Below are positions 1 through 6,937 of a DNA stretch of 64,000 bases, one piece after another. Numbering within the stretch: position 1 is the first letter of the stretch; every line of letters starts with the position of its first letter. The notes beneath the pieces are model-generated. The model was not told the DNA's origin. It worked only from the letters and a program-made list of their open reading frames with translations, and made no database searches. Both the position numbers and the translations under genes were made by a program. The DNA is from Lysobacter firmicutimachus. Lineage in GTDB: Bacteria > Pseudomonadota > Gammaproteobacteria > Xanthomonadales > Xanthomonadaceae. The stretch is from assembly GCF_037027445.1 (NCBI RefSeq), contig NZ_JBANDL010000002.1, positions 1,116,001 through 1,180,000 on the forward strand, written 5' to 3'.

Positions 1-224
1 GGTCATAGGCTCTCGGGCGGGAGAATACAGGCTAGGAGCGGACAGGTGAGTGTCGGGTGTGCGGTCCATGCGGGGGCGTGCGGGGCCGCTTATGCGACAG
101 CGCCTCGCTCGCGCGCGGCGGGATCGGGCCGGCGCGGCCGCATCCGCCTGACTCTGACTGCCGCATGCACCGGCGGCGCGCGGCGTCTGCCCAGCGACGC
201 GCGCGCATGCGATGCTTCGCGGCT

Positions 225-1475
225 ATGTCCGCCCCGCATCCGCTCAGCGCCACCAGCTACGCGGCCCGCATCGCCTTCGTGGTCGAGCTGGCCGAACGCC
301 TGCACAGCTATGGCACCACGGCTCAGCGCCTGGAAGCGGCGGTGACCGCAGTGGCGCAGAAGCTGCGCCTGGAATGCGAGCCCTGGTCCAATCCGACCGG
401 GTTGATCCTGACCTTCAGCGACCCGCAACGACCGCTGGGCGACAGCGACACCACCCGGGTCATCCGGCTGCCGCCGGGCGAGAACGATCTGTACCGGCTC
501 AGCGAAACCGACCGCATCGCCGAGGAGGTGATGGCCGGCCGGCTCGACCTGGCCGCCGGGCATGCCGCCCTGGAGGCGTTGGACCGGCCGCGCACCCGGC
601 GCTGGCGGGCGATGCAGGTGATCGCCTACGGCCTGGCCGCCGGCGCGGTCGCCAGCCTGCTGCGCCTGCCCTGGCTGGACATCGGCGTGGCCGCGGTGAA
701 CGGCCTGATGATCGGCCTGCTGGTGGACTTCTCCGGCCAGCGGCCGCGACTGCGCGAGGCGCTGGAAGCGATCGCCGGCGTGTTCGCCGCCGCCGCGACC
801 GTGCTGGCGGCCAATTTCGTCGCTCCGTTGAACCAGAACACGGTGATCATCGCCTCGCTGATCGTGCTGCTGCCCGGTATGGCGCTGACCAACGCGGTCA
901 ACGAGCTGACCAGCCAGCATCTGGTCTCGGGCACCGCGCGTTTCGCCGGCGCGGTCACCACGGTGGTCAAACTCGCGGTCGGCACGGTGATCGGCCTGTA
1001 CCTGGCCGACCTGATCGGGTTGGAGCCGGTGGTGCGGGCCTGGCGTCCGCAGGAGTCGTGGGTGGAATGGTGCGGCCTGGCGGTATCGGCCTATGCCTTC
1101 GCGGTTTTGTTCCGCGCCGATCGCCGCGATTATCCCAAGGTGATGGCGGCGGCCGCGGGCGGTTATCTGATTTCGCGTTTCGGCGGCCTGGCCTGGGGCA
1201 ACCCGGCGGGGATCTTCCTCGCCGCCCTGGTCATGACCGCGCTCGGCAACGCCTATGCGCGCTGGGGCAACCGGCCCGGCGCGATCATCCGCGTGCCCGG
1301 CATCATCCTGCTGGTGCCCGGCAGCGTGAGCCTGCGCGGGCTGCTGACCATGCTGCAGCAGCAGGACGTCCACGTCGGCCAGGACGCGGTGCTGGCGGTG
1401 GTCAATATCCTGTTGGCGCTGATCGCCGGGCTGATATTCGGCAATCTGCTGTTGCCGGCCCGGCGCAATCTCTGA
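225..1475 (+). CDS. ThrE-family threonine/serine exporter
   Basis: Predicted inner-membrane exporter of the ThrE (DUF1212) family, which expels threonine and serine in the actinobacterial prototype. The 416-residue chain has a soluble N-terminal half with the family-typical segment around residues 10-120 (acidic and Gly/Pro-rich, including a LPPGENDLYRL stretch) and about ten hydrophobic segments from residue 130 to the end, so both family halves are fused in one polypeptide. ATG at 225 is chosen because family similarity begins just after it; ATG at 207 is a possible in-frame alternative, and no good ribosome binding site helps decide. It is followed by a strong terminator, so it is probably monocistronic. 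The transported substrate is inferred from the family only. Confidence 0.87.
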   Translation: MSAPHPLSATSYAARIAFVVELAERLHSYGTTAQRLEAAVTAVAQKLRLECEPWSNPTGLILTFSDPQRPLGDSDTTRVIRLPPGENDLYRLSETDRIAEEVMAGRLDLAAGHAALEALDRPRTRRWRAMQVIAYGLAAGAVASLLRLPWLDIGVAAVNGLMIGLLVDFSGQRPRLREALEAIAGVFAAAATVLAANFVAPLNQNTVIIASLIVLLPGMALTNAVNELTSQHLVSGTARFAGAVTTVVKLAVGTVIGLYLADLIGLEPVVRAWRPQESWVEWCGLAVSAYAFAVLFRADRRDYPKVMAAAAGGYLISRFGGLAWGNPAGIFLAALVMTALGNAYARWGNRPGAIIRVPGIILLVPGSVSLRGLLTMLQQQDVHVGQDAVLAVVNILLALIAGLIFGNLLLPARRNL

Positions 1476-1557
1476 TCCGGCTCCGCCGGGCGCCGATCCG
1501 GCCGCCTGCGTCCCCGGCCGAGTCCGGCCGGCTCCCATTCCCTGGCGGGTCGAATTC

Positions 1558-1596
1558 GCCGCACCGCTCCCCCGGGCAGCGGTGCGGCCGGTTTTT
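1558..1596 (+). terminator. Rho-independent terminator of the ThrE-like gene
   Basis: An 11-bp perfect stem (GCCGCACCGCT pairing with AGCGGTGCGGC, loop of nine) is followed after a few bases by five T residues. It lies 83 bp behind the exporter stop codon on the same strand. Confidence 0.8.
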
Positions 1597-1610
1597 CGCC
1601 GACGCAATGG

Positions 1611-1632
1611 AAAACGCCGGCGGCTGCCGGCG
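1611..1632 (-). terminator. Terminator of the H-NS family gene
   Basis: On the minus strand CGCCGGC and GCCGGCG pair around a short loop and run straight into TTTT. It lies 18 bp beyond the stop of the H-NS family gene and faces the exporter terminator, so the two convergent transcripts end separately. Confidence 0.7.
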
Positions 1633-1649
1633 CCTGCGGCCGAAGCCGG

Positions 1650-2036
1650 TTACTTGATCAGGAAATCGTCGAGCTTGCGGCCCGCGGCGGTGTAGGCGGC
1701 CAGCCAGCGCGGCTGCTTGCCGCGACCGGTCCAGGTTTCGCCGGTATTGGCCGGATTGCGGTACTTCGGCGCGACCTTGCCGAGCGGCTTGCGCGCCTTG
1801 CGCACGCCGGCGGCGGCCGGCTTGGCGGCCTTGGGGCCGGCCTTGGCGGCGCGCGGTGCGGACGCGGCGCCGAACAGTTCTTCGATGGTGTAGCCCTCGG
1901 CCTTGACCAGCTGGGCGATTTTCTTGCGCACTGCAGCAACCGGCTTGCGCTTGTTGAGCGTGGTTTTGCGCTTCTTGGCCTGGCTGATCAGGGATTCGAG
2001 TTCTTTGGCGGACAACGAGGAGATATCGATCGTCAT
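1650..2036 (-). CDS. H-NS family nucleoid-structuring protein
   Basis: A DNA-binding nucleoid protein of the H-NS family, expected to silence AT-rich and horizontally acquired DNA. The 128-residue length fits. Residues 1-50 form a charged alpha-helical oligomerisation region (SAKELESLISQAKKRK); residues 58-90 are an Ala/Lys/Pro-rich linker; residues 100-112 carry the conserved DNA-binding loop TWTGRGKQPRWL, the diagnostic part of the family. The start is supported by GGAGG five bases upstream of the ATG. A sigma-70-type promoter and a terminator are both visible, so it is a single-gene unit. Xanthomonads carry several such paralogues and the sequence does not show which one this is. Confidence 0.93.
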   Translation of the reverse strand: MTIDISSLSAKELESLISQAKKRKTTLNKRKPVAAVRKKIAQLVKAEGYTIEELFGAASAPRAAKAGPKAAKPAAAGVRKARKPLGKVAPKYRNPANTGETWTGRGKQPRWLAAYTAAGRKLDDFLIK

Positions 2037-2089
2037 GGAGCCTCCGGGAGTGTGGTCGGTTTACGGCCAGTCCCTGGCGCGCGGCCAGC

Positions 2090-2118
2090 ATAATAGAGGG
2101 ACATACCCCGGGCGTAAA
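2090..2118 (-). promoter_or_regulatory. Sigma-70-like promoter of the H-NS family gene
   Basis: Read on the minus strand, TTTACG (plus 2113-2118) and TATTAT (plus 2090-2095) are separated by 17 bases, a good -35/-10 pair about 55 bp before the H-NS start codon. The local sequence is much richer in A and T than its surroundings. Confidence 0.6.
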
Positions 2119-2163
2119 TGTGCCGATGGTCGCGATATATTCGTTCGCGATTCTGCAGCCGGT

Positions 2164-2179
2164 TGGCACGATTAGTGCT
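2164..2179 (+). promoter_or_regulatory. Possible sigma-54 promoter (-24/-12)
   Basis: TGGCACG-ATTA-GTGCT matches the sigma-54 pattern TGGCACG-N4-TTGCW at all but one fixed position. No protein gene follows on the plus strand, so it is either fortuitous or drives a non-coding transcript. Confidence 0.25.
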
Positions 2180-2482
2180 GTGCTATTAGTGCCGCGACGT
2201 GAGCGGGCCGCGATGGTCAATGGGGCGTGGGGCCAGCGGGACGCGGCGCAAAGCGGCGCGATACGGTGCCGTGGGCGCGCCGGGGTTCGCGCAACCGGCG
2301 GCGGATAATCCGCGCGACGCCCCCGGCGCGATTTTATCCGGGCGGTGGATTCGCGACGTGCGGCGGGCGCAGAAAATCGCCGCGCGGGGCAGGCGATAAA
2401 ACGTGCCTGCCGTCATATTTTCGAACATTATTACCAGCGATGCGGCGGCATCGGCCGCCGCGGCGCCGGCGGGATGACCCGT

Positions 2483-2504
2483 GCGGTTTACCCGGGTAAT
2501 CCGC
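2483..2504. repeat. Palindrome beyond the proS stop
   Basis: A 22-bp near-perfect palindrome whose centre, TTACCCGGGTAA, is perfect, flanked by GCGG and CCGC. It begins 11 bp beyond the proS stop codon. No T tract follows, so it may be a transcript-end hairpin or a protein site. Confidence 0.45.
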
Positions 2505-2514
2505 CCCGGCCGGC

Positions 2515-4230
2515 TCAGCGGCCGGCGATGCGCGCCAGCACCGCGGCGCGATCGAGGTTTTCCGCCTCGGCGGCGCGGCGATGGCGGTATTCGAAGCTGC
2601 CCGCGGCCAGGCCGCGTTCGGACACCACCACCCGGTGCGGCACGCCGATCAGCTCCATGTCGGCGAACATCGCGCCCGGGCGCAGGCCGCGGTCGTCGAG
2701 TGCGGCGTCGACGCCGGCGGCGAGCAGGTCGCGGTACAGCGCCTGTGCGGCTTCGGCCACGGCGGCATCGTTCTTCGGGTTGATCACGCACACTACCGCC
2801 TGCCACGGCGCCATCGCGTCCGGCCAGGCGATGCCGGCGTCGTCGTGGTTCTGCTCGATCGCCGCGGCGACTATCCGCGACACGCCGATGCCGTAGCAGC
2901 CCATGGCCGGCGTCGCCGCCTTGCCGGTTTCGTCGAGCACGCTGAGCTTCATCGCTTCGGCGTATTTGCGGCCGAGCTGGAACACGTGGCCGACCTCGAT
3001 GCCGCGGGCGATGCCGAGCGTGCCGCGGCCGTCGGGGGAGGGGTCGCCGGCGACGGCGTTGCGGATGTCGGCCACTTCGCCCGGTTCGGCCAGGTCGCGG
3101 CCCCAGTTGACTCCGGCCAGGTGGTAGCCGTTGTCGTTGGCGCCGACCACGAAGTCGGCGAGCGCGGCGACGCTGCGGTCGGCGATCACCCGCACCGGCT
3201 TGGCCGGCGCGACCGGGCCGAGGAAGCCCGGCTGGGCGCCGAGGTGTTCGAGGATCTCGGCCTCGCTGGCCAGGCGGTACTCGGCCAGGCCGGCGAGCTT
3301 GGACAGCTTGATCTCGTTGACGACGTGGTCGCCGCGCACCAGCGCCAGGGCGAACTGCGGCTGGCCGTCGGCGTCGGCGCCGACGATCGCGACCGACTTG
3401 ACCGTGCGCGCCAGCTCGATGCCGAGCAGGGCGGCGACGTCTTCGCAGGTCTTCTGGGTCGGCGTATCGACCTTGCGCATGGCCTCGGCCGCGGCCGGGC
3501 GCGGGCCCGGCGATACGGCTTCGGCCAGTTCGACGTTGGCGGCGTAGTCCGAGCCGTCGGAGAAGGCGATCGCGTCCTCGCCCGAATCGGCCAGCACATG
3601 GAACTCGTGCGAGGCGCTGCCGCCGATCGCGCCGGTGTCGGCGAACACGGCGCGGAACTTCAGCCCCAGGCGGGTGAAGATGCGGCCGTAGGTGTCGTAC
3701 ATGTTGCGGTATTCGCGGCCCAGGTCCTCGTCGGTGACGTGGAAGGAGTAGGCGTCCTTCATCAGGAACTCGCGCGCGCGCATCACCCCGAAGCGCGGTC
3801 GGATCTCGTCGCGGAACTTGGTCTGGATCTGGTAGAAATTGACCGGCAGCTGCTTGTAGCTGGCCAGCTCGTTGCGGGCGAAATCGGTGACGACCTCTTC
3901 ATGGGTCGGGCCGAAGCAATACCAGGCTTCCTTGCGGTCCTGCATCTTCAGCAACTGGCCGCCGAACTTCTCCCAGCGCCCGGTCTCTTCCCACAGCTCC
4001 TTGGGCTGCACCGCCGGCATCAGCACTTCGATCGCGCCCGCGGCGTTCATCTCCTCGCGCACCGCGCGCTCGACCTTGCGCAGCACGCGCAGGCCCAGCG
4101 GCGACCAGGTGTACAGGCCGGCGGCGAGCTTGCGGATCATGCCGGCCTTGAGCATCAGCTTGTGGCTGACGATTTCGGCCTCGGCGGGGGTTTCCTTGCT
4201 GGTACGGAGATGGAACTGCGACAGGCGCAT
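2515..4230 (-). CDS. proS: Prolyl-tRNA synthetase
   Basis: Cytoplasmic class II aminoacyl-tRNA synthetase that charges tRNA-Pro. At 571 residues it has the length of the bacterial-type enzyme with an internal editing domain. The N-terminal catalytic core shows the class II start ([23 protein letters not shown], residues 24 onward), motif 2 ([21 protein letters not shown], about residues 137-157) and motif 3 near residue 450 ([17 protein letters not shown]); the insert between about 230 and 390 is the deacylase domain that clears Ala-tRNA-Pro; the last 100 residues form the anticodon-binding domain. The gene stands alone on its strand, about 150 bp from its downstream-facing neighbour. Confidence 0.98.
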   Translation of the reverse strand: MRLSQFHLRTSKETPAEAEIVSHKLMLKAGMIRKLAAGLYTWSPLGLRVLRKVERAVREEMNAAGAIEVLMPAVQPKELWEETGRWEKFGGQLLKMQDRKEAWYCFGPTHEEVVTDFARNELASYKQLPVNFYQIQTKFRDEIRPRFGVMRAREFLMKDAYSFHVTDEDLGREYRNMYDTYGRIFTRLGLKFRAVFADTGAIGGSASHEFHVLADSGEDAIAFSDGSDYAANVELAEAVSPGPRPAAAEAMRKVDTPTQKTCEDVAALLGIELARTVKSVAIVGADADGQPQFALALVRGDHVVNEIKLSKLAGLAEYRLASEAEILEHLGAQPGFLGPVAPAKPVRVIADRSVAALADFVVGANDNGYHLAGVNWGRDLAEPGEVADIRNAVAGDPSPDGRGTLGIARGIEVGHVFQLGRKYAEAMKLSVLDETGKAATPAMGCYGIGVSRIVAAAIEQNHDDAGIAWPDAMAPWQAVVCVINPKNDAAVAEAAQALYRDLLAAGVDAALDDRGLRPGAMFADMELIGVPHRVVVSERGLAAGSFEYRHRRAAEAENLDRAAVLARIAGR

Positions 4231-4380
4231 CGGCAGGGGTTCGCGGATGGGGAAAGCGAACAGTTTGCCATGCCGGCGCGCCAGGCTCGTTCGCGAACCG
4301 GGCCGGCGGGGCGCCGGGGGCGCCCTGGAGGCGAGCGCCGAAGCCGCTGCGGGCGGGCTCCGGCGCTCAGCGGGCGCCGA

Positions 4381-4866
4381 TCAGGCGTCGCCTTGCTTGG
4401 TGGTCGGGCGGCCCGTGGCCGGCGACCCGGCGGCCGGCGCCGCGGCCGGCTGGGTGCAGTAGGCGCGCACCGCGGCTTCGGCCAACTGGACCTGGGCGGC
4501 GCGCTGCTGGGCGTCGAGCACGTTGTCCGGCTTGCCGTCCTTGTTGGCGTCGACCCCGACCGAGCGCGAGCTTTGCAGCTGCTTGAGATTGCCGCGCGCG
4601 GTCACGCACTGCGGGTTCTCGGCGGCCGGCGCGTCGGCCGCGGTGGCGGTCTGCGCAGCCGTGCCGGAGCGGTTCTTGATCACCCGGTTCTTGACCCCGG
4701 CCTGGTTGGGCGGCGGCGAATCGGAGTAGTGAGTGACGCCCTTGGCGTCCTTCCACTGGTACAGCTCGGTCGCGGCGACCGGGGCGGCCAACAGGACGAG
4801 CAGGGCGGCGCTGAGGCCCAGCGCCGGGAGGGGGCGGCGGGCGGAAGGGCAGGTCGGGCGGGACAT
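4381..4866 (-). CDS. DUF4124 domain periplasmic protein
   Basis: A 161-residue exported protein of unknown role. Residues 1-33 form a signal peptide ending in APVAA-TELY, after which the DUF4124 signature ELYQWKDAKGVTHYSDSPP appears. A low-complexity middle rich in Ala, Thr and Asn leads to a C-terminal helix with two cysteines (in PQCVTARG and RAYCTQP) that could form a disulphide in the periplasm. ATG at 4866 is preferred over 4884 because it starts just before the basic n-region. It lies between proS and pssA, divergent from pssA. DUF4124 proteins are common in xanthomonads but no activity is established. Confidence 0.85.
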   Translation of the reverse strand: MSRPTCPSARRPLPALGLSAALLVLLAAPVAATELYQWKDAKGVTHYSDSPPPNQAGVKNRVIKNRSGTAAQTATAADAPAAENPQCVTARGNLKQLQSSRSVGVDANKDGKPDNVLDAQQRAAQVQLAEAAVRAYCTQPAAAPAAGSPATGRPTTKQGDA

Positions 4867-4977
4867 GACGGAGCTCCGGGGCAACGGGCGGAACGGGGCG
4901 GCAGGCGCCGGTGAGGCGGGGGGAAGCTACGATTGCAGCATCCTGTCCGGATGCAGGCAAGCGCTACACTTCGCAGT

Positions 4978-5760
4978 ATGGAACCCCATCACACGCCCCG
5001 CCCCCGCGGACGCGGCATTTACCTGCTGCCCAACCTCTTCACCACCGGCGGCATGTTCGCCGGCTTCTACGCGATCATCGCCGCCACCCAGGGCCGCTTC
5101 GACGACGCCTGCGTGGCGATCTTCATCGCCGCGATCCTCGACGGCGTCGACGGCCGGGTCGCGCGCCTGACCAACACGCAGAGCGAGTTCGGCGTGCAGT
5201 ACGACTCGCTGGCCGACCTGATCAGCTTCGGCCTGGCGCCGGCGCTGGTGATGTACCACTGGGCGCTGGAATCGACCAAGCTGGACGGCGTCATCCCCGG
5301 CAAGATCGGCTGGGTCGGTGCCTTCCTGTACGCCGCCTGCGCCGCGTTGCGCCTGGCCCGGTTCAATTCCCAGGTCGGCCAGGTCGACAAGCGCTGGTTC
5401 ATCGGCCTGGCCAGCCCGGCTGCGGCGGGCCTGGTCGCCAGTTTCGTCTGGACCTGCCACAGCTTCGACCTCGCCGGCGAGCAACTGCGCTATGGCGCGT
5501 TGGCGGTGACCGTACTGGCCGGCCTGCTGATGGTCAGCCGGATCCGCTACGTCAGCTTCAAGGGCAGCGGCCCGCGCAACGACCGGGTGCCGTTCCTGGC
5601 GATCCTGGTGGTGGTGGCGGTGGTGGTGGCGATCGCGATCGACCCGCCGCGGGTGTTGCTGGCGATCTTCGCTCCCTACGCGCTGTCCGGTCCTGTGCAG
5701 GCGATCTACCGCCGCGTGCGCCGCCTGCCGCCGCCCCCGACCGAGGGCACCGCGCCATGA
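4978..5760 (+). CDS. pssA: CDP-diacylglycerol-serine O-phosphatidyltransferase
   Basis: Integral membrane enzyme that makes phosphatidylserine from CDP-diacylglycerol and serine, the precursor of phosphatidylethanolamine. The CDP-alcohol phosphotransferase motif D-x2-DG-x2-AR-x8-G-x3-D-x3-D is complete (D55, D58, G59, A62, R63, G72, D76, D80), and the 260 residues contain about six to eight hydrophobic segments. ATG at 4978 is chosen over 4933 because the extra N-terminal residues look non-coding and a small hairpin (GCATCC/GGATGC) lies in that stretch. The stop overlaps the next start by ATGA, so it is translationally coupled to the holD-like gene and rimI. Confidence 0.93.
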   Translation: MEPHHTPRPRGRGIYLLPNLFTTGGMFAGFYAIIAATQGRFDDACVAIFIAAILDGVDGRVARLTNTQSEFGVQYDSLADLISFGLAPALVMYHWALESTKLDGVIPGKIGWVGAFLYAACAALRLARFNSQVGQVDKRWFIGLASPAAAGLVASFVWTCHSFDLAGEQLRYGALAVTVLAGLLMVSRIRYVSFKGSGPRNDRVPFLAILVVVAVVVAIAIDPPRVLLAIFAPYALSGPVQAIYRRVRRLPPPPTEGTAP

Positions 5761-6107
5761 GCGGACTGTGGAGCGCGCAGCAGCGCGAGTGGCTGCAGGC
5801 GATGGACCACAGCGTGCTGAGCCTGGCCGGCGACGCCGCCGAGGCCGTGCCGCCGATGGAGCCGCGCGCCTCCGCTGCGTCGGCGGTCGGCGCGGTCGCT
5901 GCGCCGCCGGCCAAGGTGGCGAGCGCCGGCGCGCCGGCGCTCGACAGCCCGCTGCTGCGCAATCTGCTGCGCGCCGCCCGCCGTTCGCCCGGCGATGCGG
6001 CGGTGCTGGCCTTGTTCGACGCGGCCGCGCTGCGCGGCGACCCGCGCGCCAAGCGCGCGTTGTGGCCGCAGTTGCGCGCACTGCGCCGCGGGAGCGGGCG
6101 CCGATGA
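5757..6107 (+). CDS. holD: Probable DNA polymerase III psi subunit (divergent HolD)
   Basis: A 116-residue protein that automatic annotation would leave as hypothetical. I assign it as the psi subunit, which links the clamp loader to chi and SSB. The C-terminal block LRGDPRAKRALWPQL matches LRANPTARAALWQQI of E. coli HolD; the block ALDSPLLRNLLRAARRSP resembles ALTDPLVSDVLRALTVSP; and the N-terminus QREWLQAMD recalls the RRDW clamp-loader peptide. The region between the blocks is shorter than in E. coli. Position supports the call: it overlaps rimI by ATGA, and holD-rimI is the enterobacterial order; a cryptic psi of pseudomonads lies in the same place. The partner holC is 4 kb away. Similarity is from memory, without alignment scores. 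Confidence 0.68.
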   Translation: MSGLWSAQQREWLQAMDHSVLSLAGDAAEAVPPMEPRASAASAVGAVAAPPAKVASAGAPALDSPLLRNLLRAARRSPGDAAVLALFDAAALRGDPRAKRALWPQLRALRRGSGRR

Positions 6108-6601
6108 TCGCGCTGGCCTCGGACCTGGAACGTCCCACGGCCCCGGCCGCGCTGCGGCCGATGCGCGAAGACGACTTGGATGCGGTCCACGCGATCGAGA
6201 TCCGCGCCTACGAGTTCCCGTGGACCCCGGGCATCTTCCGCGACTGCCTGCGCGCCGACTACCCGGCTTGGGTGCTGGTCGAGGACGAGCGCATCGTCGG
6301 CTATTTCTTGATGAGCGTCGCCGCCGGCGAGGCGCACGTACTCAACGTGTGCGTCGCTCCGGAAGCGCATGGGCTGGGGTTCGGCCGCAAGCTGCTGCGC
6401 GCGCTGGTGATGATCGCCCGCGGCCGCGGCGCCGAACGGGTATTCCTGGAAGTGCGCCCGTCCAACGCCGGCGCGATCGCCCTGTACCACAGCGAAGGCT
6501 TCAACGAGATCGGCCGCCGCCCGCGCTACTACCCGGCCCGCGGCGGCCGCGAGGACGCGCTGGTGATGGCGATCGAGCTGTTGCCCGAGGGTGGGGATTA
6601 G
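6104..6601 (+). CDS. rimI: Ribosomal protein bS18 (S18)-alanine N-acetyltransferase
   Basis: Cytoplasmic GNAT-fold acetyltransferase predicted to acetylate the N-terminal alanine of ribosomal protein S18 using acetyl-CoA. Of 165 residues, 16-160 form the GNAT domain: RPMREDDLDAVHAIE at the start, the acetyl-CoA loop HGLGFG at 89-94, and the RimI-typical RPSNAGAIALYHSEGF at 118-133 with the conserved Tyr. ATG at 6104 overlaps the holD-like stop by four bases. The gene's last codons (Gly-Asp-stop) are written by a heptamer repeat tract that begins at 6594, so the native C-terminus may have been altered by the repeat. Confidence 0.92.
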   Translation: MIALASDLERPTAPAALRPMREDDLDAVHAIEIRAYEFPWTPGIFRDCLRADYPAWVLVEDERIVGYFLMSVAAGEAHVLNVCVAPEAHGLGFGRKLLRALVMIARGRGAERVFLEVRPSNAGAIALYHSEGFNEIGRRPRYYPARGGREDALVMAIELLPEGGD

Positions 6602-6677
6602 GGATTAGGGATTAGGGATTAGGGATTGGGGATTGGGGATTGGGGATTGGGGTTTGGGGATTGGGGTTTGGGGATTG
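6594..6677. repeat. Tandem heptamer tract, 12 units (G-arm only)
   Basis: Exactly twelve uninterrupted heptamers: four GGGATTA, then GGGATTG units with two GGGTTTG variants. The TAG stop of rimI (6599-6601) is inside the first two units. It is followed by GCAGGAGCGGC, a weak form of the AAAAGC core seen in other copies; no opposing NAATCCC arm follows. It belongs to the dispersed heptamer element family of this window. Confidence 0.92.
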
Positions 6678-6700
6678 GCAGGAGCGGCGACGCTGCCCCC

Positions 6701-6729
6701 TGTAGGAGCGGCGTGAGCCGCGACAACCC
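6701..6729 (+). repeat. REP-like palindromic repeat, left copy
   Basis: TGTAGGAGCGGCGTGAGCCG and following bases resemble the REP elements common in Pseudomonas and xanthomonads (TGTAGGAGCG head, GCGGC-GTGA-GCCGC stem-loop). A perfect 29-bp inverted copy lies at 6837-6865. Confidence 0.85.
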
Positions 6730-6836
6730 AAACGACGAAACACCACGCCTCCTTCGGAAGCCCCGACCCTTCCCGCTCTGCCTGCCCAAATCGCGGATAT
6801 CCGCGCTTCGGCTGCCACGCTTGCGTCCGTCGCTGC

Positions 6837-6865
6837 GGGTTGTCGCGGCTCACGCCGCTCCTACA
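6837..6865 (-). repeat. REP-like palindromic repeat, right copy
   Basis: The exact reverse complement of the repeat at 6701-6729. The two copies face each other across 107 bp of unique sequence between rimI and the valS terminator, the paired arrangement typical of REP/BIME elements. Confidence 0.85.
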
Positions 6866-6883
6866 GGAGCCACGCGCGGACGC

Positions 6884-6913
6884 AAAAAAGCCGCGGCATG
6901 ACCGCGGCTTTTT
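6884..6913. terminator. Bidirectional terminator behind valS
   Basis: AAAAAAGCCGCGG and CCGCGGCTTTTT pair around a short loop, giving a T tract on either strand. It ends valS transcription on the minus strand and could stop read-through from rimI on the plus strand. Confidence 0.85.
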
Positions 6914-6937
6914 CGCCTGTGCGACCGCAGCGGCCGC

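Larger units (their letters stand above)
2119..2514. other. Non-coding stretch between hns-like gene and proS
   Basis: About 400 bp with no convincing protein gene on either strand; the short open frames here are rich in Arg, Gly and Pro as expected of chance frames in GC-rich DNA. It holds a sigma-54-like box (2164-2179), a hairpin with 7-bp arms GGCAGGC/GCCTGCC (2388-2411) followed by ATATTTTCG, and a 22-bp near-perfect palindrome (2483-2504). Together these could delimit a small RNA of roughly 220 bases on the plus strand, which is a guess. Confidence 0.4.

Noticed and set aside
1..224. Coding sequence before the ThrE-like gene
   Set aside because: Open frames run through but are Arg/Cys-rich, and family similarity begins only after the ATG at 225.
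6594..6677. Telomere-like repeat or chromosome end
   Set aside because: The G-rich heptamers continue into ordinary genes on both sides and are one of many copies of the same dispersed element.
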